A stretch of DNA of 52,125 bases, taken from assembly GCF_001984575.1 (NCBI RefSeq), contig NZ_LZNS01000001.1, positions 4,319,679 to 4,371,803 on the forward strand, in the 5' to 3' direction. Shown in pieces: positions 50,657 through 52,125 of the stretch. Source of the stretch: Streptomyces sp. MP131-18 (GTDB taxonomy: Bacteria > Actinomycetota > Actinomycetes > Streptomycetales > Streptomycetaceae). The position numbers were made by a program, and so were the translations under genes. The notes beneath the pieces are model-generated. The model had not been told where the DNA came from, made no database searches, and worked only from the letters and a program-made list of their open reading frames with translations. The number at the start of each line of letters is the position of its first letter. Within the stretch, counting starts at the first letter, position 1.

Positions 50657-51985
50657 ATGCGCGGCACCTCTCACGTACGTCCCCGGATCGAACTCGATAA
50701 GAACGTCTACGACCTCGCTTTGGAGCGCACCGCCTATGTGATGGATGTCTTCGACGAACCCATCGTCGCCTTCTCCGGCGGTAAGGACTCGACCGCGGTG
50801 CTCAACATCGCCCTGGAGGTCGCGCACTCGAGCCCGCGCTACCGCCGGCACCTGCCGCTGCGCGTCGTGCACTGGGACGAGGAGGCGATCCCGTACGAGA
50901 CCGAGGAGTACGTCCGCCGCATCGCCCAGCGCGACGACGTGGCACTGGACTGGTTCTGCCTGCCCGTACAGCACCGCAACGCCTGCTCACGCACGCATCC
51001 CTACTGGTGGCCCTGGGCTCCAGAAGACCGCGACAAGTGGTGCCGACCACTTCCTCCCGAGGCCATCACCCACCTCGACGGCTTTCCCCTGAATCCCCCG
51101 GAAGCCCGCCCTTCCGCACCAGCCATGAACGGTCTCCTCGCCCCCGGCAAGGCGTCCACCGTCATGCTCATGGGTATCCGCGCGCAGGAATCCATCACCC
51201 GGACCCGCGCAGTCAGCCGCAAAGCCGTGGACAACTACATCATCCCGTACAAGGACGGCCCCTCCAACGGCAACCTGTCCAAGGCGTACACCGTCTACGA
51301 CTGGAGAACAGAGGACGTGTGGACCGCTCCGGCGCTCCGGGGCTGGGACTACAACCGTGCTTACGACCGGATGGAGATGGCCGGGGTATCCGCCTCGCAG
51401 CAGCGCTGCTCACCCGCCTTCGGCGAGGAGCCGCTGCAGAAGATCCACACCTACGCCACCTGCTTCCCTGATGTCTGGGAACGCATGTCCGAGCGCGTGC
51501 CTGGCATCGGCGCTGCCCACCGTTATGCGCTGACCGAGCTGTACTGCTACCGGGATCGGCCCGAGAAGCCCGTGGGCATGGCCTGGCCGGACTTCCTGGC
51601 CCACTACGTCGCCAAGTTCACTCCCGAGGCCCAGGCCAAGGTCTCCGACCGGCTGCGCTTGATCATCCGTCGCCACTACCGCAAGACGACCGACCCGATC
51701 GTGGTGAAGGCCAAGCATCCGGAGACCGGTGTCTGCTGGGACTACCTGCTGATGATCGCGATGCGGGGAGACTTCAAGAACCGCAAGCAGGAAGGCGCTG
51801 GCTTCGGTGTTCCGATGCCCCGCCTGTGGAGCCGCTACGCCAGCGAGCTGGTCCGGCTCATCGATGATGGAGCCGGGCCCGAACTGGGCCACCCCCGTCC
51901 CCTGCCGAGCGACCCGTACGCACTCATTCCGCCCGCGTACCGGGCGGGAGGGCAAGATCCCCGAGATGGGTCGCCGGACCGGTAA
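50657..51985 (+). CDS. PAPS reductase-like PP-loop protein (IbrA-like)
   Basis: 442 aa from ATG 50657, 3 bases after the GATase. The PP-loop is at residues 40-45 (DEPIVAFSGGKDSTAVLNIA). Further family marks: LRVVHWDEEAIPYETEEYVR, MLMGIRAQESITRTRAVSRK, TVYDWRTEDVWTAPALRGWD and NRAYDRMEMAGVSASQQRCS. Several Cys residues (QQRCSP, ATCFPD, TELYCYRD) could bind a cofactor. Proteins of this type pair with ParB-fold partners (IbrA/IbrB in E. coli) and occur in DNA-modification or mobile-element contexts. It closes the operon. Confidence 0.85.
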   Translation: MRGTSHVRPRIELDKNVYDLALERTAYVMDVFDEPIVAFSGGKDSTAVLNIALEVAHSSPRYRRHLPLRVVHWDEEAIPYETEEYVRRIAQRDDVALDWFCLPVQHRNACSRTHPYWWPWAPEDRDKWCRPLPPEAITHLDGFPLNPPEARPSAPAMNGLLAPGKASTVMLMGIRAQESITRTRAVSRKAVDNYIIPYKDGPSNGNLSKAYTVYDWRTEDVWTAPALRGWDYNRAYDRMEMAGVSASQQRCSPAFGEEPLQKIHTYATCFPDVWERMSERVPGIGAAHRYALTELYCYRDRPEKPVGMAWPDFLAHYVAKFTPEAQAKVSDRLRLIIRRHYRKTTDPIVVKAKHPETGVCWDYLLMIAMRGDFKNRKQEGAGFGVPMPRLWSRYASELVRLIDDGAGPELGHPRPLPSDPYALIPPAYRAGGQDPRDGSPDR

Positions 51986-52023
51986 CCCACCCCCTGGTTG
52001 CCGCCGCTTCTCATGGGCCCGTG

Positions 52024-52072
52024 GCCTCCTGAGCGGGAAGGAGACCGGGCTTCGAGATGTCCATCAGGAGGC
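52024..52072. terminator. Possible inverted repeat downstream of the operon
   Basis: GCCTCCTGA (52024-52032) and TCAGGAGGC (52064-52072) are perfect arms with a 31-base loop, 38 bases after the last operon gene. The loop is large, so a terminator role is tentative. The remaining bases to the window end contain no supported gene. Confidence 0.25.
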
Positions 52073-52125
52073 GACTCCCCGGACCTGGTGCCTTGACGTC
52101 TTCGTGGCTGGGTGCGTGAACATCT

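Overview
The window is very GC-rich, uses GTG starts often, and shows G/C third-position bias. Its families are typical of actinomycetes: a conservon, XRE-TPR regulators, CYP154/CYP157-like P450s, lasso-peptide and ATP-grasp RiPP genes. It is most likely a Streptomyces chromosome, probably an accessory region or chromosome arm, because remnants and duplicated fragments are frequent. This is inferred from the sequence alone.

Left part (1-11170): a patchy accessory stretch. It holds the broken 3' end of an XRE regulator, a small HTH-like protein, a membrane-anchored Mrr-type nuclease, unrecognised proteins (a 732-aa zinc-ribbon protein next to a TPR-like membrane protein; 207-, 334- and 218-aa proteins), a secreted beta-propeller protein, a GNAT enzyme, a decayed NUDIX gene, an eight-copy CTCAGG repeat and a small paralogue fragment.

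Central part (11524-29228, all minus strand): one long same-strand array, read right to left. It starts with an ATP-grasp-modified RiPP precursor (28308-28583) and its ATP-grasp maturase (27334-28311). Then follow two HAD hydrolases, three endonuclease/exonuclease/phosphatase (EEP) proteins, a protein-isoaspartate-type methyltransferase, a tiny ORF, a GNAT, a NUDIX protein, a TPR protein, a fourth EEP, a 2H phosphoesterase (2'-5' RNA ligase-like), a PP2C-like phosphatase, a double-NUDIX protein, a fifth EEP, a second 2H phosphoesterase (frameshifted), another double-NUDIX protein and a SAM methyltransferase. Seven junctions overlap by 1-4 bases, so much of the array looks translationally coupled. 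Linking a graspetide-type RiPP to a battery of phosphoester-cleaving enzymes is the best candidate here for an undescribed system.

Upstream on the same strand (29366-36095) is a conservon (cvnA-B-C-D homologues) with two P450s. One of these has W in place of the K-helix Arg, as in CYP157. An unknown protein and a SAM methyltransferase flank it.

Right part: three XRE-TPR regulators and an SDR oxidoreductase (37940-43250, plus strand) converge, across a strong hairpin, on a compact lasso-peptide cluster (43472-46831, minus strand; order A-C-B-acetyltransferase). The predicted core GGDGFGRENKRRIYG resembles the acetylated lasso peptide albusnodin. Upstream lies a graveyard of truncated NUDIX, methyltransferase and XRE pieces. 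Then comes a plus-strand operon (48010-51985) of a ParB-domain protein, a cupin, a PP-loop ATPase, a stand-alone class II glutamine amidotransferase and a second PAPS-reductase-like PP-loop protein. It reads as a split amidotransferase joined to an IbrA/IbrB-like pair, and may modify a nucleic acid or other substrate.
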